Translations under genes and position numbers: made by a program
Part shown: piece after piece, positions 7,621 to 16,800 of the stretch
How positions within the stretch are numbered: position 1 is the first letter of the stretch
Layout of the letters: each line of letters opens with the position of its first letter
NCBI GenBank assembly: GCA_905196835.1
Contig: CAJJWN010000030.1
Span: 1 to 38,352, forward strand
Reading direction: 5' to 3'
From: an uncultured Prevotella sp.
Lineage (GTDB): Bacteria > Bacteroidota > Bacteroidia > Bacteroidales > Bacteroidaceae
Length of the DNA stretch: 38,352 nt
Notes under the pieces: model-generated
Told to the model about the DNA's origin: nothing
The model's database searches: none
What the model saw: the letters and a program-made list of their open reading frames with translations, nothing else

Positions 7621-8658
7621 ATGAAATACTCTTTCATCATCCCCGTGTACAACCGCCCCGACGAAGTTGACGAACTTCTTGCAAGCCTTACCACGCAGAC
7701 CGTCAAAGACTTTGAGGTGATAATCGTGGAAGACGGCAGCTCCGTGCCATGCAAAGACGTGTGTGCAAAATACGCCGGCAGGCTCGACCTGCACTACTAC
7801 GCCAAGCCAAACAGCGGCCCGGGGCAGAGCCGCAACTACGGCGCGGAACGCTCGAAGGGCGAATACCTTATAGTGCTCGACTCCGACGTCGTACTGCCCG
7901 AAAGCTATCTTCAGGCCGTTGACAGCGAACTTGACCGCGAACCGGCCGACGCCTTCGGCGGTCCCGACCGTGCGCACGCCTCGTTCACCGACACGCAAAA
8001 GGCCATAAGCTACTCCATGACAAGCTTCTTCACCACGGGCGGAATACGCGGAGGCAAGAAAAAGCTCGACAAGTTCTACCCGCGCTCATACAACATGGGC
8101 ATACGCCGCGACGTCTACCTGCGCCTCGGAGGCTTCTCAAAGATGCGCTTCGGCGAAGACATCGACTTCAGCATACGCATATTCAAGGCTGGATGCCGCT
8201 GCCGCCTGTTCCCCGAAGCATGGGTGTGGCACAAGCGGCGCACCGACTTCCGCAAGTTCTTCCGCCAGGTGTACAACAGCGGCATAGCGCGCATCAACCT
8301 TTACAAGAAATACCCCGAGTCGCTAAAGCTCGTCCACATGCTGCCCATGGTGTTCACCGTCGGCGTATGCGCGCTCGTGCTAACATCGGCCGTAGGGCGC
8401 ATCCTTATGGAGTATGACGACATACACCGCTGGTACTGGCTGTGCGCCGCACCGTGGCTGCCCATACTGCTTTACTGCCTGCTCATCGCCGCCGACTCCA
8501 CCGCCGCCAACAAGAGCCTCAAGGTAGGCCTTCTGAGCGTCCCGGCGGCGTTCATCCAGCTCTTCGGCTACGGCTGCGGCTTCATCAACGCATGGTGGAA
8601 ACGCTGCGTAAAAGGACAAGACGAGTTCCACGCATTTGAGAAAACGTTTTACAAATGA
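7621..8658 (+). CDS. Family 2 glycosyltransferase with C-terminal membrane segments
   Basis: The 345-residue protein begins with the GT-A fold signature MKYSFIIPVYNRPDEVDELL and VIIVEDGSS. Its metal and nucleotide-sugar site is YLIVLDSDVVLP, near residue 87. FGEDIDFSIRIFKAG near residue 180 matches the ED acceptor motif of GT2 enzymes. After about residue 235 three hydrophobic segments follow (MVFTVGVCALVLTSAVG, WYWLCAAPWLPILLYCLLI, VPAAFIQLFGYGCGFINAWW), so the enzyme is membrane attached. The likely role is transfer of a sugar to a lipid or surface glycan; donor and acceptor are unknown. radC starts 48 bases downstream on the same strand. Confidence 0.85.
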   Translation: MKYSFIIPVYNRPDEVDELLASLTTQTVKDFEVIIVEDGSSVPCKDVCAKYAGRLDLHYYAKPNSGPGQSRNYGAERSKGEYLIVLDSDVVLPESYLQAVDSELDREPADAFGGPDRAHASFTDTQKAISYSMTSFFTTGGIRGGKKKLDKFYPRSYNMGIRRDVYLRLGGFSKMRFGEDIDFSIRIFKAGCRCRLFPEAWVWHKRRTDFRKFFRQVYNSGIARINLYKKYPESLKLVHMLPMVFTVGVCALVLTSAVGRILMEYDDIHRWYWLCAAPWLPILLYCLLIAADSTAANKSLKVGLLSVPAAFIQLFGYGCGFINAWWKRCVKGQDEFHAFEKTFYK

Positions 8659-8706
8659 GAATTTAGAGTTGGGAATCTGCAATTCTAAATTCCCAATTAA
8701 ACAATC

Positions 8707-9399
8707 ATGAACAAACTTTCCATAAACCAATGGGCGGAGGAAGACCGCCCGCGCGAAAAACTGATGAAGCACGGCGCAACGACGCTGACCAACGCTGAGC
8801 TGCTGGCGATACTCATAGGCTCCGGCTCACAGGACGAAAGCGCCGTAGACCTGATGAAGCGCGTGCTCGCCGACTGCGGCAACAACCTCAACACGCTGGG
8901 CAAGAAAACCATTGACGAGCTGGCCGGCGGCCGCTACAAAGGCCTCGGCCCGGCAAAAGCCGTAACAATCATCGCCGCCTGCGAACTAGGCAAACGGCGG
9001 CAGGCCGAAAAGGCCGAAGAGCGCCAAAAGCTTGACTCTGCCGCCGCCATATACGAATACATGCTACCGAAAATGCAGGACTTGCCCGAAGAAGAGGCGT
9101 GGGTGCTGCTGATGAACCAGAACTTCAAGCTGATAAAAAGCGTCATGCTGTCGCACGGCGGCATCACCGAGACCGCCGTAGACATACGCCTCGCCGTGAA
9201 GAACGCCCTGCTCTGCAACGCCACCGTCCTGGCTCTCTGCCACAACCACCCAAGCGGCAACACCCGGCCAAGCAGCGACGACGACCGCCTGACACAGCGC
9301 ATGAAGAAAGCCTGCGAACTGATGCGCCTGCACTTCCTCGACCACCTCATAGTCACCGACGGCCGGTATTACAGCTACTCCGAGGAAGGAAGGCTGTAA
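8707..9399 (+). CDS. radC: RadC family JAB/MPN-domain protein
   Basis: The 230-residue protein has the usual RadC order. The N-terminal helix-hairpin-helix-like part contains LTNAELLAILIGSG and GLGPAKAVTIIAACELGKR. The JAB domain starts around residue 105 with EEAWVLLMNQNFKLIK and carries the metalloprotease-like motif LALCHNHPSGNTRPSSDD. The historic DNA repair assignment was withdrawn for E. coli, and the molecular role of the family is still unclear. The start MNKLSINQWAEEDRPREKL fits the conserved RadC N-terminus. The gap from the glycosyltransferase contains a short imperfect inverted repeat (8660-8699). The next gene is convergent with only 16 bases between stops. Confidence 0.92.
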   Translation: MNKLSINQWAEEDRPREKLMKHGATTLTNAELLAILIGSGSQDESAVDLMKRVLADCGNNLNTLGKKTIDELAGGRYKGLGPAKAVTIIAACELGKRRQAEKAEERQKLDSAAAIYEYMLPKMQDLPEEEAWVLLMNQNFKLIKSVMLSHGGITETAVDIRLAVKNALLCNATVLALCHNHPSGNTRPSSDDDRLTQRMKKACELMRLHFLDHLIVTDGRYYSYSEEGRL

Positions 9400-9415
9400 A
9401 AACAAAAATATATGG

Positions 9416-9965
9416 CTAAAGACAAAAATATTCTGAATACAACCCGCTGACTGTCGAAGGCACAACCTCAGGGCTGCGTGGCATCAACATGTTGCGCAAG
9501 CGTCTATAATTTTGCTGATAATTCTTGTCATTCAATAACACAATTACCGTTTTTTCAAAATGAACAAAATTATCACATGCCTGCAACATGTCACGTGAAT
9601 GCCGTATCTTTCCACATATCTCATTCGTTGAAATAGAAGCAGCATCGTCCACACTCAATTTAGCCTCTACAAGCAGGAGCAAGTCTTTCTCAAGGCACAC
9701 AACAAAATCAACCGTTTCGTCTTGATTTACGCCACTCTTGCCTTGCTTTAAAAGTTTTTCAACATTATCAAGGTCCAAGGCCATCTCGTCTTTAAAAGGG
9801 CACGCCCTGCCCTTGTAACCCTCACTGCGGAGTGATGCGCGCAACCTTATCCAAGCTTTTCTCCATGCAGGCGTCACCCCTCACAAACCCACGTATCGCC
9901 GCGTCGCTGCGGTACACATGTTTCACAACAGACTTGCCCTTTTCAGTCTTTGCCTTTGCCGACAT
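9416..9965 (-). pseudogene. Frameshifted small partner of the ATPase, PD-(D/E)XK nuclease-like
   Basis: An ATG at 9965-9963 overlaps the 3' end of the ATPase gene by 23 bases and opens a frame of 47 codons (MSAKAKTEKGKSVVKHVYRS to DKVARITPQ) ending at a TGA at 9824-9822. In the +1 frame the sequence continues without a gap as SEGYKGRACPFKDEMALDLD down to the stop at 9416. Removing one base near 9825-9830 would give one protein of about 182 residues. The second part has TVDFVVCLEKDLLLLVEAKL, with Asp (9709-9707), Glu (9667-9665) and Lys (9661-9659) spaced as in D-x13-ExK. That pattern resembles the active site of PD-(D/E)XK nucleases, but the match is by eye only. I do not recognise the family. 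Codon use and lower G+C match the ATPase gene, not radC. Confidence 0.65.
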
Positions 9966-11241
9966 AATAGTCCAATTTTTCAAACGACTTGTTGAAAGAC
10001 TCGAAAATAGGCTCGATGTCATGCCCCAACGCACGGAAATTGAAAGCGTCGGCCTCGCGCGCGTCGCGCTCTGCCACATAAAAAGACAACGATGACAAAC
10101 ACCTTTCCTTCTCCGCTATATACCTTATGGAACTTACCATGTCGGTACTATGGCTCGCGATGAAGAACTTTACACCCACCCTTTTATGTAGCAACACAAT
10201 CAATCGTGCGTATTCCACAATCCATTGGGGATGCAGATGCGCCTCCGGCTCATCAATTATCATAAGTGTGCTGTCGTCAAGGAAGAGGTTTTTCAACAAA
10301 AGTTGCAACATGGAGAACGACTTTATGCCCGTGGCACACTCCAGCAGGTCGAACTCCTTGCCGTCCGCCTGCTTGAACTTAAAGCCTCCAGAAAGGCTGT
10401 CTTCGTCAAACGAAGCGTCACCATTCATTATTTCGCTTTTTATTATATTATTAATGGCTCGCTTGTAACCACGCTTGGGAGGCTCTTTAAGCAGGTCGTT
10501 CAGCTCCCTCCAGTACGAAGGTTGGCGCATGGATGTTTCCATGCCTATAACCATCGGCGTGTCAATATAAGCCACCTTATTTATATAATGCAATATTGGG
10601 ACGTTCGATATATTCTCTCCGAATACCGTATCACCATATTCTTTCAATACGGCCTTCTTTGATATGTCTGCATCAAACAGACCGTCAATCCGGTTCTTCA
10701 ACAGCCTGTAAGGACGCTCCGTCACCAACATGTCAGCCCGTGAACAGTGTTCAGAAATACGCTCAACCAACGTATCAAGCATCTTTTTGGTGGTCCAATC
10801 ATCTCCTGCTTTCAACGTTGAGCGTAAAATCATCTGCAAACGCCCGGTGACAGCAGTTTTCCCTTCACGTTGCAACGTTTCCTCAAATTCAAGAAACCTG
10901 TTGCAAAGTTCCCTTATCACGTCAATGCTCCTGATTACGTCATCAACACTTGAAAAATCAAAGTCAATACGGCGTAACATCCTGTGACCCCGCTCATACC
11001 TGAAAGCCAAAAACTGAATTTGGTCCAACGCTCGCAAATACGGACGTATTTGGTTGTTTATGTCAGCCTTTACCAGCTTTTCATAAGCATTGGCGTTACG
11101 TAATATATAATAGAGAAGCTTGGATATCGTACTCTTTCCGCACCCGTTCACACCTGACACGACTGTGATACCGTCAAGCTGGATGTCAGCACGCTTGATG
11201 GCTCTGAAATTCTTGATGGATAGTTCTGCAAGAGTCTGCAT
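9943..11241 (-). CDS. ABC/OLD-like AAA ATPase of an accessory two-gene system
   Basis: The 432-residue protein starts LAELSIKNFRAIKRADIQLD, the typical beginning of AAA_15/AAA_21 ATPases. It has Walker A GVNGCGKST (residues 30-38), a signature-like block CATGIKSFSMLQLLL, Walker B LMIIDEPEAHLHP (around 326-338) and a switch His in FIASHSTDM (around 364). The middle is a long helical region. No TOPRIM or other effector domain follows, so any effector would be the coupled downstream gene. Related ATPases are sensors or motors in anti-phage pairs such as Septu, PARIS and RloAB, or occur in other defence genes. That comparison is by architecture only. The gene is visibly richer in A+T than its neighbours, which suggests transfer. 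Start ATG is at 11241-11239. Confidence 0.85.
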   Translation of the reverse strand: MQTLAELSIKNFRAIKRADIQLDGITVVSGVNGCGKSTISKLLYYILRNANAYEKLVKADINNQIRPYLRALDQIQFLAFRYERGHRMLRRIDFDFSSVDDVIRSIDVIRELCNRFLEFEETLQREGKTAVTGRLQMILRSTLKAGDDWTTKKMLDTLVERISEHCSRADMLVTERPYRLLKNRIDGLFDADISKKAVLKEYGDTVFGENISNVPILHYINKVAYIDTPMVIGMETSMRQPSYWRELNDLLKEPPKRGYKRAINNIIKSEIMNGDASFDEDSLSGGFKFKQADGKEFDLLECATGIKSFSMLQLLLKNLFLDDSTLMIIDEPEAHLHPQWIVEYARLIVLLHKRVGVKFFIASHSTDMVSSIRYIAEKERCLSSLSFYVAERDAREADAFNFRALGHDIEPIFESFNKSFEKLDYYVGKGKD

Positions 11242-11331
11242 CTATGTCGATTATGGATATAATATATTGCAAATTAATAATAAATCCCGTACATATCCAA
11301 ATTTTAGCCCGAATAGTTTTGTTAACATTTA

Positions 11332-11460
11332 CTAAGCGTCTTGCCCGGTTGCCATTTCTATGCCCTCGCGCCCGCGGCTGACCGCCTGCTCCGCGCTACG
11401 CAGCGAAATTAAATAGAAATAAAGCAGCAAACCGACAACAAAGACCATTGTCAACAGCAT
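11332..11460 (-). CDS. Possible small membrane protein, 42 aa
   Basis: From an ATG at 11460 a 42-codon frame encodes MLLTMVFVVGLLLYFYLISL followed by a polar tail (RSAEQAVSRGREGIEMATGQ, then DA and a TAG stop). A GTG eight codons upstream could extend it to VYTVPFVI. It has the form of a single-pass membrane protein. It lies alone between the ATPase gene and the SusD terminator, with no clear promoter or homologue known to me, so it may also be chance. Confidence 0.3.
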   Translation of the reverse strand: MLLTMVFVVGLLLYFYLISLRSAEQAVSRGREGIEMATGQDA

Positions 11461-11551
11461 TATGACAAAAGGCACCGTGTACACCGTCCTGCCACACTCC
11501 GGCGCACTGCATTATGCACATAACGCAACGGCCTTTATGCCAACGTGTTGC

Positions 11552-11617
11552 GAAAGACGGCAAACCGCGTTACAAAAGACCGTGTTTCACCGTTCAAAAG
11601 ACGGCCTTTCACCGTGC
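11552..11617. repeat. 22-base palindromic repeat array, 3 units
   Basis: Three units start at 11552, 11574 and 11596. The third has the clearest core (AAAAGACGGCCTTTC); the other two are more diverged. A weak fourth unit may precede them at 11530. The array lies about 180 bases past the SusD stop, beyond its terminator. The remainder of the 555-base gap (11242-11796) holds the possible 42-codon frame and otherwise nothing I can assign. Confidence 0.75.
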
Positions 11618-11700
11618 GGTTTGCCGCAAGTTGGAATGTAGGAGCAAAAAGGTTAAACGGAAAGAAAGCATGGGGCTGAAGATACCGGATAATAACCTGC

Positions 11701-11737
11701 AAAAAAAGAGGGCGCTCCGCTCACGCGGTGCGCCCTC
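11701..11737 (-). terminator. Rho-independent terminator of the first SusC/SusD operon
   Basis: On the minus strand GAGGGCGCACCGC pairs with GCGGAGCGCCCTC around a GTGA loop with a single mismatch in the stem, followed by TTTTTTT. It lies about 60 bases after the SusD stop codon. Confidence 0.9.
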
Positions 11738-11796
11738 CAAATTAACTTAAACAACACAGTTGAAACACTCTTGTCCCAATGTGTACTGTCAGGTAA

Positions 11797-13800
11797 TTAA
11801 TACCTGTATCCTGGATTCTGGAACGCATCCCTCTCCTCGGCCGTCATCTCCATGGCGTCGAGCTGGCTCTGCGGGATGGGACGGAGATAATATTCCTTCG
11901 GAATGTCACGGGTAAATGTCTGCGGTTCGTAGCTTTCCCAGTTAATGTCGGCGATAGTGTACGTTGCTGCACGCTCCGCCCATGTCTGGGTACGCACGAG
12001 GTCGAACCAGCGGTGACCTTCGCCAAAGTATTCGCGGCTAAGCTCGTCGAGGATGTAGTCTATGGTGATAGTCTGCGGTGTTGCGTCCTTCATCTCCTGA
12101 CTGAAGTCCGCCTCGTAAACCTCGTTCTTGGCGTTGCTGAAGCGCCATACGCCTGCACGGCCACGGATAACGTTGATAAGCTCGCGTGCAGAATAGCCCG
12201 ACTGCGTCTGCGCTCCCTTTACAGCAGCCTCGGCTGCGGCGAAGTAAAGCTCGGAGAACTTAAGGATGTTGAACGGACGGGTGCTGCCGGCGTTGGGCTG
12301 GCCGATAGTACCGTTATTGTCTGTACGATACGGGCCAAGCTTCCACAATATCGGGTACTTACGGCGGCTGATGGCCGATGGGCCTACCACATAGTCAGGA
12401 CGGTCGGGCAACCAACCTCCGCCGACGGCATTTCCGAAATGTCCTTTGTCTGCATCATTCGCCAATTCTTCAGCTGTCAGATACTTAATACCGGGAATAT
12501 CCTCGTCAAGGAAGGTCATAACCGGCTCACCCAGCCTTATCTCAAGGTTGTTAAACGGATTTATAGCAGTCTGAATGCCTGCGAAGTCTGCATTCAAGTT
12601 CCAGTTTGAACGGAACACAGTAGTGAACGTTCCGTCATAACGTGAGTCGTAAGTCTTGTCGGCAAACGTATTCTTGAACACTTCCTGCGGAGGTGCCATA
12701 CGTACCCATGGACGGCCGAGGTCCTGTGTTGCGGCACGCAATACAGGCGTGAAAGCAGCCTTGTTTTCACCGGTCAAGTCGCCTCTCAATGCTGTCATGG
12801 TGTCATAACTCCATGCAACCATCCAGCTTGCGAAGTTGTCAGGTGCGCCACCGCTACCGTAGCTTAACGAACCGCCGTTGTATTCCTCGCTGTTCTCCGT
12901 ATGGTCGGCATAGAGAAGTATCTCGTTGTTGCGGTCGTTAGAGCCGAGATGAACATCATAGAACGTAGGCTGAAGCGCGAACGGGCCGGGATTCTGTATG
13001 CCCTCAAGAGCCGTGTCGTATGCAGCCTGGAAGTACCACTGTGCGTCGTGACCGTCAGGGTCAACGCGGTCACACTCCGGATAAGTAGGAATGTCGTTCG
13101 GATTTTCAAGCCACCAGCCGTATGTCAGGTAAGCCTGTGCCAGCACGAGGCGTGCCGCAGTCTTGGTAACACCGCCGGTAACACGTCCAGACTCCGGCAA
13201 GTTCTCGATAGCAATGAGCAGGTCGGGGAAGATGGCCTTCGTATAAACCTCGGGCACCGTGTTACGCTTAGATACTCGGGCAGGGGTAATGTTGAATTTC
13301 AACTCTCCTGAACCGAGGTCGAGAGGTACGCCGCCGAACATCTGCACGAGACGGAAGTAGTCGAACGCGCGGAAGAAGCGCGCCTCGCTGAGAAGCGACT
13401 CTGCCATTCCCGCCGCCGTACCGTTCTCTATAACTCCGCTGGCGGTATTGATGTATGTGAACGAAGAATTCCAAAGCACGTCAGAACGGCTTGATTGTGA
13501 TGTCAACGAGCCTGCACCTGAAAGGTCGGCATCCTTGAAGTTTGCGTCTGCACCCTGACCGTAGGTGTACTCATCAGTACCTGTCTCGCAGTTATTGTAA
13601 TAGTAACCTTGTCCGTATGTATCGCGCAAGTGGGCATAAAGAGCTGTCAAGCCACCCTCAACACCACCTTGCTGGGTGAAGAAATTAGGGTCAAAGTCGG
13701 TACGCGGCTGCTCGTCAAGGATGTCAGAGCATGAGCCGAGCGTCAGCAAAGCCAAAGACGCCAAGCCGAAGTTCCTTATTTTATTTATAATCGTATTCAT
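11797..13800 (-). CDS. SusD/RagB-family nutrient-binding outer membrane lipoprotein, 667 aa
   Basis: The lipobox is LGSC at Cys24, followed by SDILDEQPRTDFDPNFFTQQ, the usual SusD start. The TPR-like core has ESLLSEARFFRAFDYFRLVQMFGGVPL. The C-terminal SusD domain contains ILKFSELYFAAAEAA, INVIRGRAG and REYFGEGHRWFDLVRT, and the product ends FQNPGYRY. It should lie on the outer leaflet of the outer membrane as a lid on the SusC-like channel encoded 12 bases upstream. At 667 residues it is longer than many SusD proteins. No glycosidase, protease or SusE/F gene accompanies the pair, so the substrate is unknown; peptides or glycans are both possible. Confidence 0.95.
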   Translation of the reverse strand: MNTIINKIRNFGLASLALLTLGSCSDILDEQPRTDFDPNFFTQQGGVEGGLTALYAHLRDTYGQGYYYNNCETGTDEYTYGQGADANFKDADLSGAGSLTSQSSRSDVLWNSSFTYINTASGVIENGTAAGMAESLLSEARFFRAFDYFRLVQMFGGVPLDLGSGELKFNITPARVSKRNTVPEVYTKAIFPDLLIAIENLPESGRVTGGVTKTAARLVLAQAYLTYGWWLENPNDIPTYPECDRVDPDGHDAQWYFQAAYDTALEGIQNPGPFALQPTFYDVHLGSNDRNNEILLYADHTENSEEYNGGSLSYGSGGAPDNFASWMVAWSYDTMTALRGDLTGENKAAFTPVLRAATQDLGRPWVRMAPPQEVFKNTFADKTYDSRYDGTFTTVFRSNWNLNADFAGIQTAINPFNNLEIRLGEPVMTFLDEDIPGIKYLTAEELANDADKGHFGNAVGGGWLPDRPDYVVGPSAISRRKYPILWKLGPYRTDNNGTIGQPNAGSTRPFNILKFSELYFAAAEAAVKGAQTQSGYSARELINVIRGRAGVWRFSNAKNEVYEADFSQEMKDATPQTITIDYILDELSREYFGEGHRWFDLVRTQTWAERAATYTIADINWESYEPQTFTRDIPKEYYLRPIPQSQLDAMEMTAEERDAFQNPGYRY

Positions 13801-13812
13801 GGTTTGTCGATT

Positions 13813-16800
13813 TTAGAAAGTCAGATTTATACCGAATAAGAAATTACGTGTGGCAGGAGTGTTGTATCCGACAACCGGCAACGTATGCGAGCCGGTATAT
13901 CCTTCCATCGTAACCGCCATAGTGCTACCATCGTTACTGAGGGTGTTGGTCTCGGGGTCGAGTCCGCACTCGTTGGTGAACGGCGAGAAGAGGACGAACG
14001 GATTTTGCACCGTGAAGTAAGCACGCAGCTTGCTGATGCCGAAATCCTTGACTGCCTTCAAGTTAGCAAAGTCATAACCTATGGTGATGGCGCGTACCTT
14101 GAGGTAGCCTGCATCGAAGTAACCGAGCGTGCTTCCATACTTCGGGTTGTCGCTTGAAGAGATACCACCCGGCCTCGGGTATTTGGCGTCAGTGTTAGTC
14201 TCAGTCCAGTAGTCAACGTCGATTTGTCCGCGACGGCCTGTCAATGCGTTGAGATAACCGTTCGAAGAGTGGAGCGTACTGATAAGAGTTCCGCCGATTT
14301 GGAATGCGCCGATGAGCGAGAAGTCGAAGCCCTTGTAGTAAACATTGGTGTTGAAACCGCCCACGAGGTCAGGCTCCATGTCCATAACCTGCATGTCTTC
14401 TGAATTGATTTGGCGTACAGGCTTGCCGTTTGCGTCATATTCACCGGTGTACTCGACCTTAATCATACCGACGTTGCCGCCCGGCTCGAGGACTTCGAGA
14501 TACGGGTCGCCCTCCTGCCAGAGGCCGATTTTCTTGTAGTCGTAGATTACGTCAATCGGATGGCCTACGAACCAGCGGTTGCCCACATCCTCTTTCGCGC
14601 CTGAAGCGAGCTCTACAAGTTCGTTGTGGTTGTAGTAGAAGTTGATGCCTGCATCCCATGTCCAGCCGTTCTTGTTGTCAAGGATTATGCCGTTGAGGCT
14701 GAACTCGAAACCGGTGTTGCGTGTCTTACCCACGTTGGCCATGTAGCTGCCCACGCCCGATGTAGCCGGAAGCGAAACGCCGAGGAGCAAGTCCTTGGTG
14801 TTCTGGATGTAATACTCCATGGTACCGTTCAACCTGCCGCTGAAGAACGAGAAGTCAACACCGAAGTTCCATGTAGAAGAGTATTCCCAGCCAAGGTCGT
14901 CGTTAGGAAGGGTATTCACATAATATCCACGCAGATAGTCATACGGGCCGAAGTTATAAGGACGGCTTGCAAGCACGCCAAGAGTTGAATACGGGTCGAT
15001 ACTCTGGTTAGAAGTCTCACCGTAACCTACGCGCAGCTTGATGTTGTCAATCCACTTCACGTCTTTGAGGAAGCTCTCGCGAGATATGTTCCAACCTACC
15101 GACACTGCGGGATATGTGTGCCACTGGTGTCCCTTTGCCAGGCGTGAAGAACCATCGCCGCGGACTGCCGCTGAAATCATGTACTTGTTGTCGTAGGTGT
15201 ACATGATACGTCCCATCCATGACATGAGGCCGCTCTGCCAGTAGTTCTGCTTCGTCGGGTCTACGGCGAGGTTTGAGGTGGCTGCACCTATGTTGTAATA
15301 CTGGAAGTATTCAGCCGGAATACCCTGTCCAGACATGTACGTGCGCTCGAACGTAGTCTGCTCGGCAGAGTAGAGGCCGGTGAAGTTTACGTGATGCTTC
15401 TCTGCGAAGGTACGGTCGTATGTGAGAAGGTTCTCAACTACCCAGTTCTTCGTAATGTCCTGCTGCACAGAAGCACTGTTTATCGTAGAAGCGTTGGCAC
15501 TGTTCACGCCTGTACCGGTGAAGACGCCCTGCTTTGACGAACGGTAGTTCAAGCCGACGTTGATGCGGTAGCTAAGGCCTTCAATCCACGGGCACTTAAC
15601 CTCTGCGAACATCGTATTGTATGTACCGAGACCCTTCTCCTCGTTCATCCAGTTGTCCTTAAGGCTCTCTGCCACATCCTTGGTGAGGACAAACATTTCG
15701 TCCATAGCCAATTTGATAGTACGCTTAAGGTTGCCGTTCTCATCGTACGGAGAAGCCAGCGGGCTCTGCGCCAACACGTTGTACATGCTTATGTTGTTGC
15801 CCTTAGTCTCACGGTAGCTGGTATTGGTCGAGAGGCCGAAGCGGAAATACTTGCCTACGCTCTGGTCGAAGTTACCACGGATGGAGATACGGTCATAGCC
15901 CTGTGTCGGGATGACGGCCTCGTCATGGTAGTAACCTGCGCCGAAGCTGTAGCTTCCGCCTTGTGTTCCACCCGAGATGCTTACGTCATGGCTGTGGGTG
16001 ATACCCGTGCGGTAGAACAAGTCCTGCCAGTCGGTATCAGTATCGTCGCTCTCATCGAGAGAGTTTGAAAATCCACCCGTTCCGTTTGGAGCTGTCGCAG
16101 CATACTTACGCATGGCGGCAAACTTCTTTCCGTTCATCATCGGGTACTTGTGGAACACGGTCTTGAAGCCCACGTAAGCGTTGTAGCTTACCTTTGCGGG
16201 CGAGCCCTGCATACCCTTCACCGTGGTGATAAGGATGACACCGTTGGCACCGCGGCTACCGTAGATGGCGGTTGCGGAGGCGTCCTTCAGGATGTCCATC
16301 GACTTGATGTCGCCGGGGTTGATGTCGGATAGCTGACCCATGAAGGGTATTCCGTCAAGCACGATGAGCGGGTCGTTGCTTGCGTTGAGCGAACGCTGGC
16401 CGCGGATACGGATTTGCATCTCCGCGCCAGGCTTTGAAGAGGTCTGCGTCATGAGCACACCGGCCACGCGGCCCTGGAGCGCCTGGGCTGCGTTGGTTGC
16501 CGCAATCTGATTCAGCTCGGCGCCGCTGACGTTGGCAACGGAGCCTGTCACGGCCTCGCGCCTTTGCGTACCGTAACCGATGACTACCACCTCATTGAGG
16601 TTGTGCTTCTCTTCCTCGAGCGTGATTGTCAGCTTTGTCTTGTTGCCTACGGTCACTTCCTGGGTGATGTAACCGATGTAGGAGATTTCAAGCACATCAG
16701 ACGGGTTTGCCTGGATTTTGAAGTTACCGTCCATGTCGGCTACGACACCGGTGGACGAGCCCTTCACCTTGATGGTAGCACCGATGAGCGGACCAGCCGC

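Noticed and set aside
9416..9877. Independent 153-residue gene downstream of the ATPase
   Set aside because: Its first 17 or so codons are out of frame with the natural start at 9965; the continuous protein logic favours one frameshifted gene.
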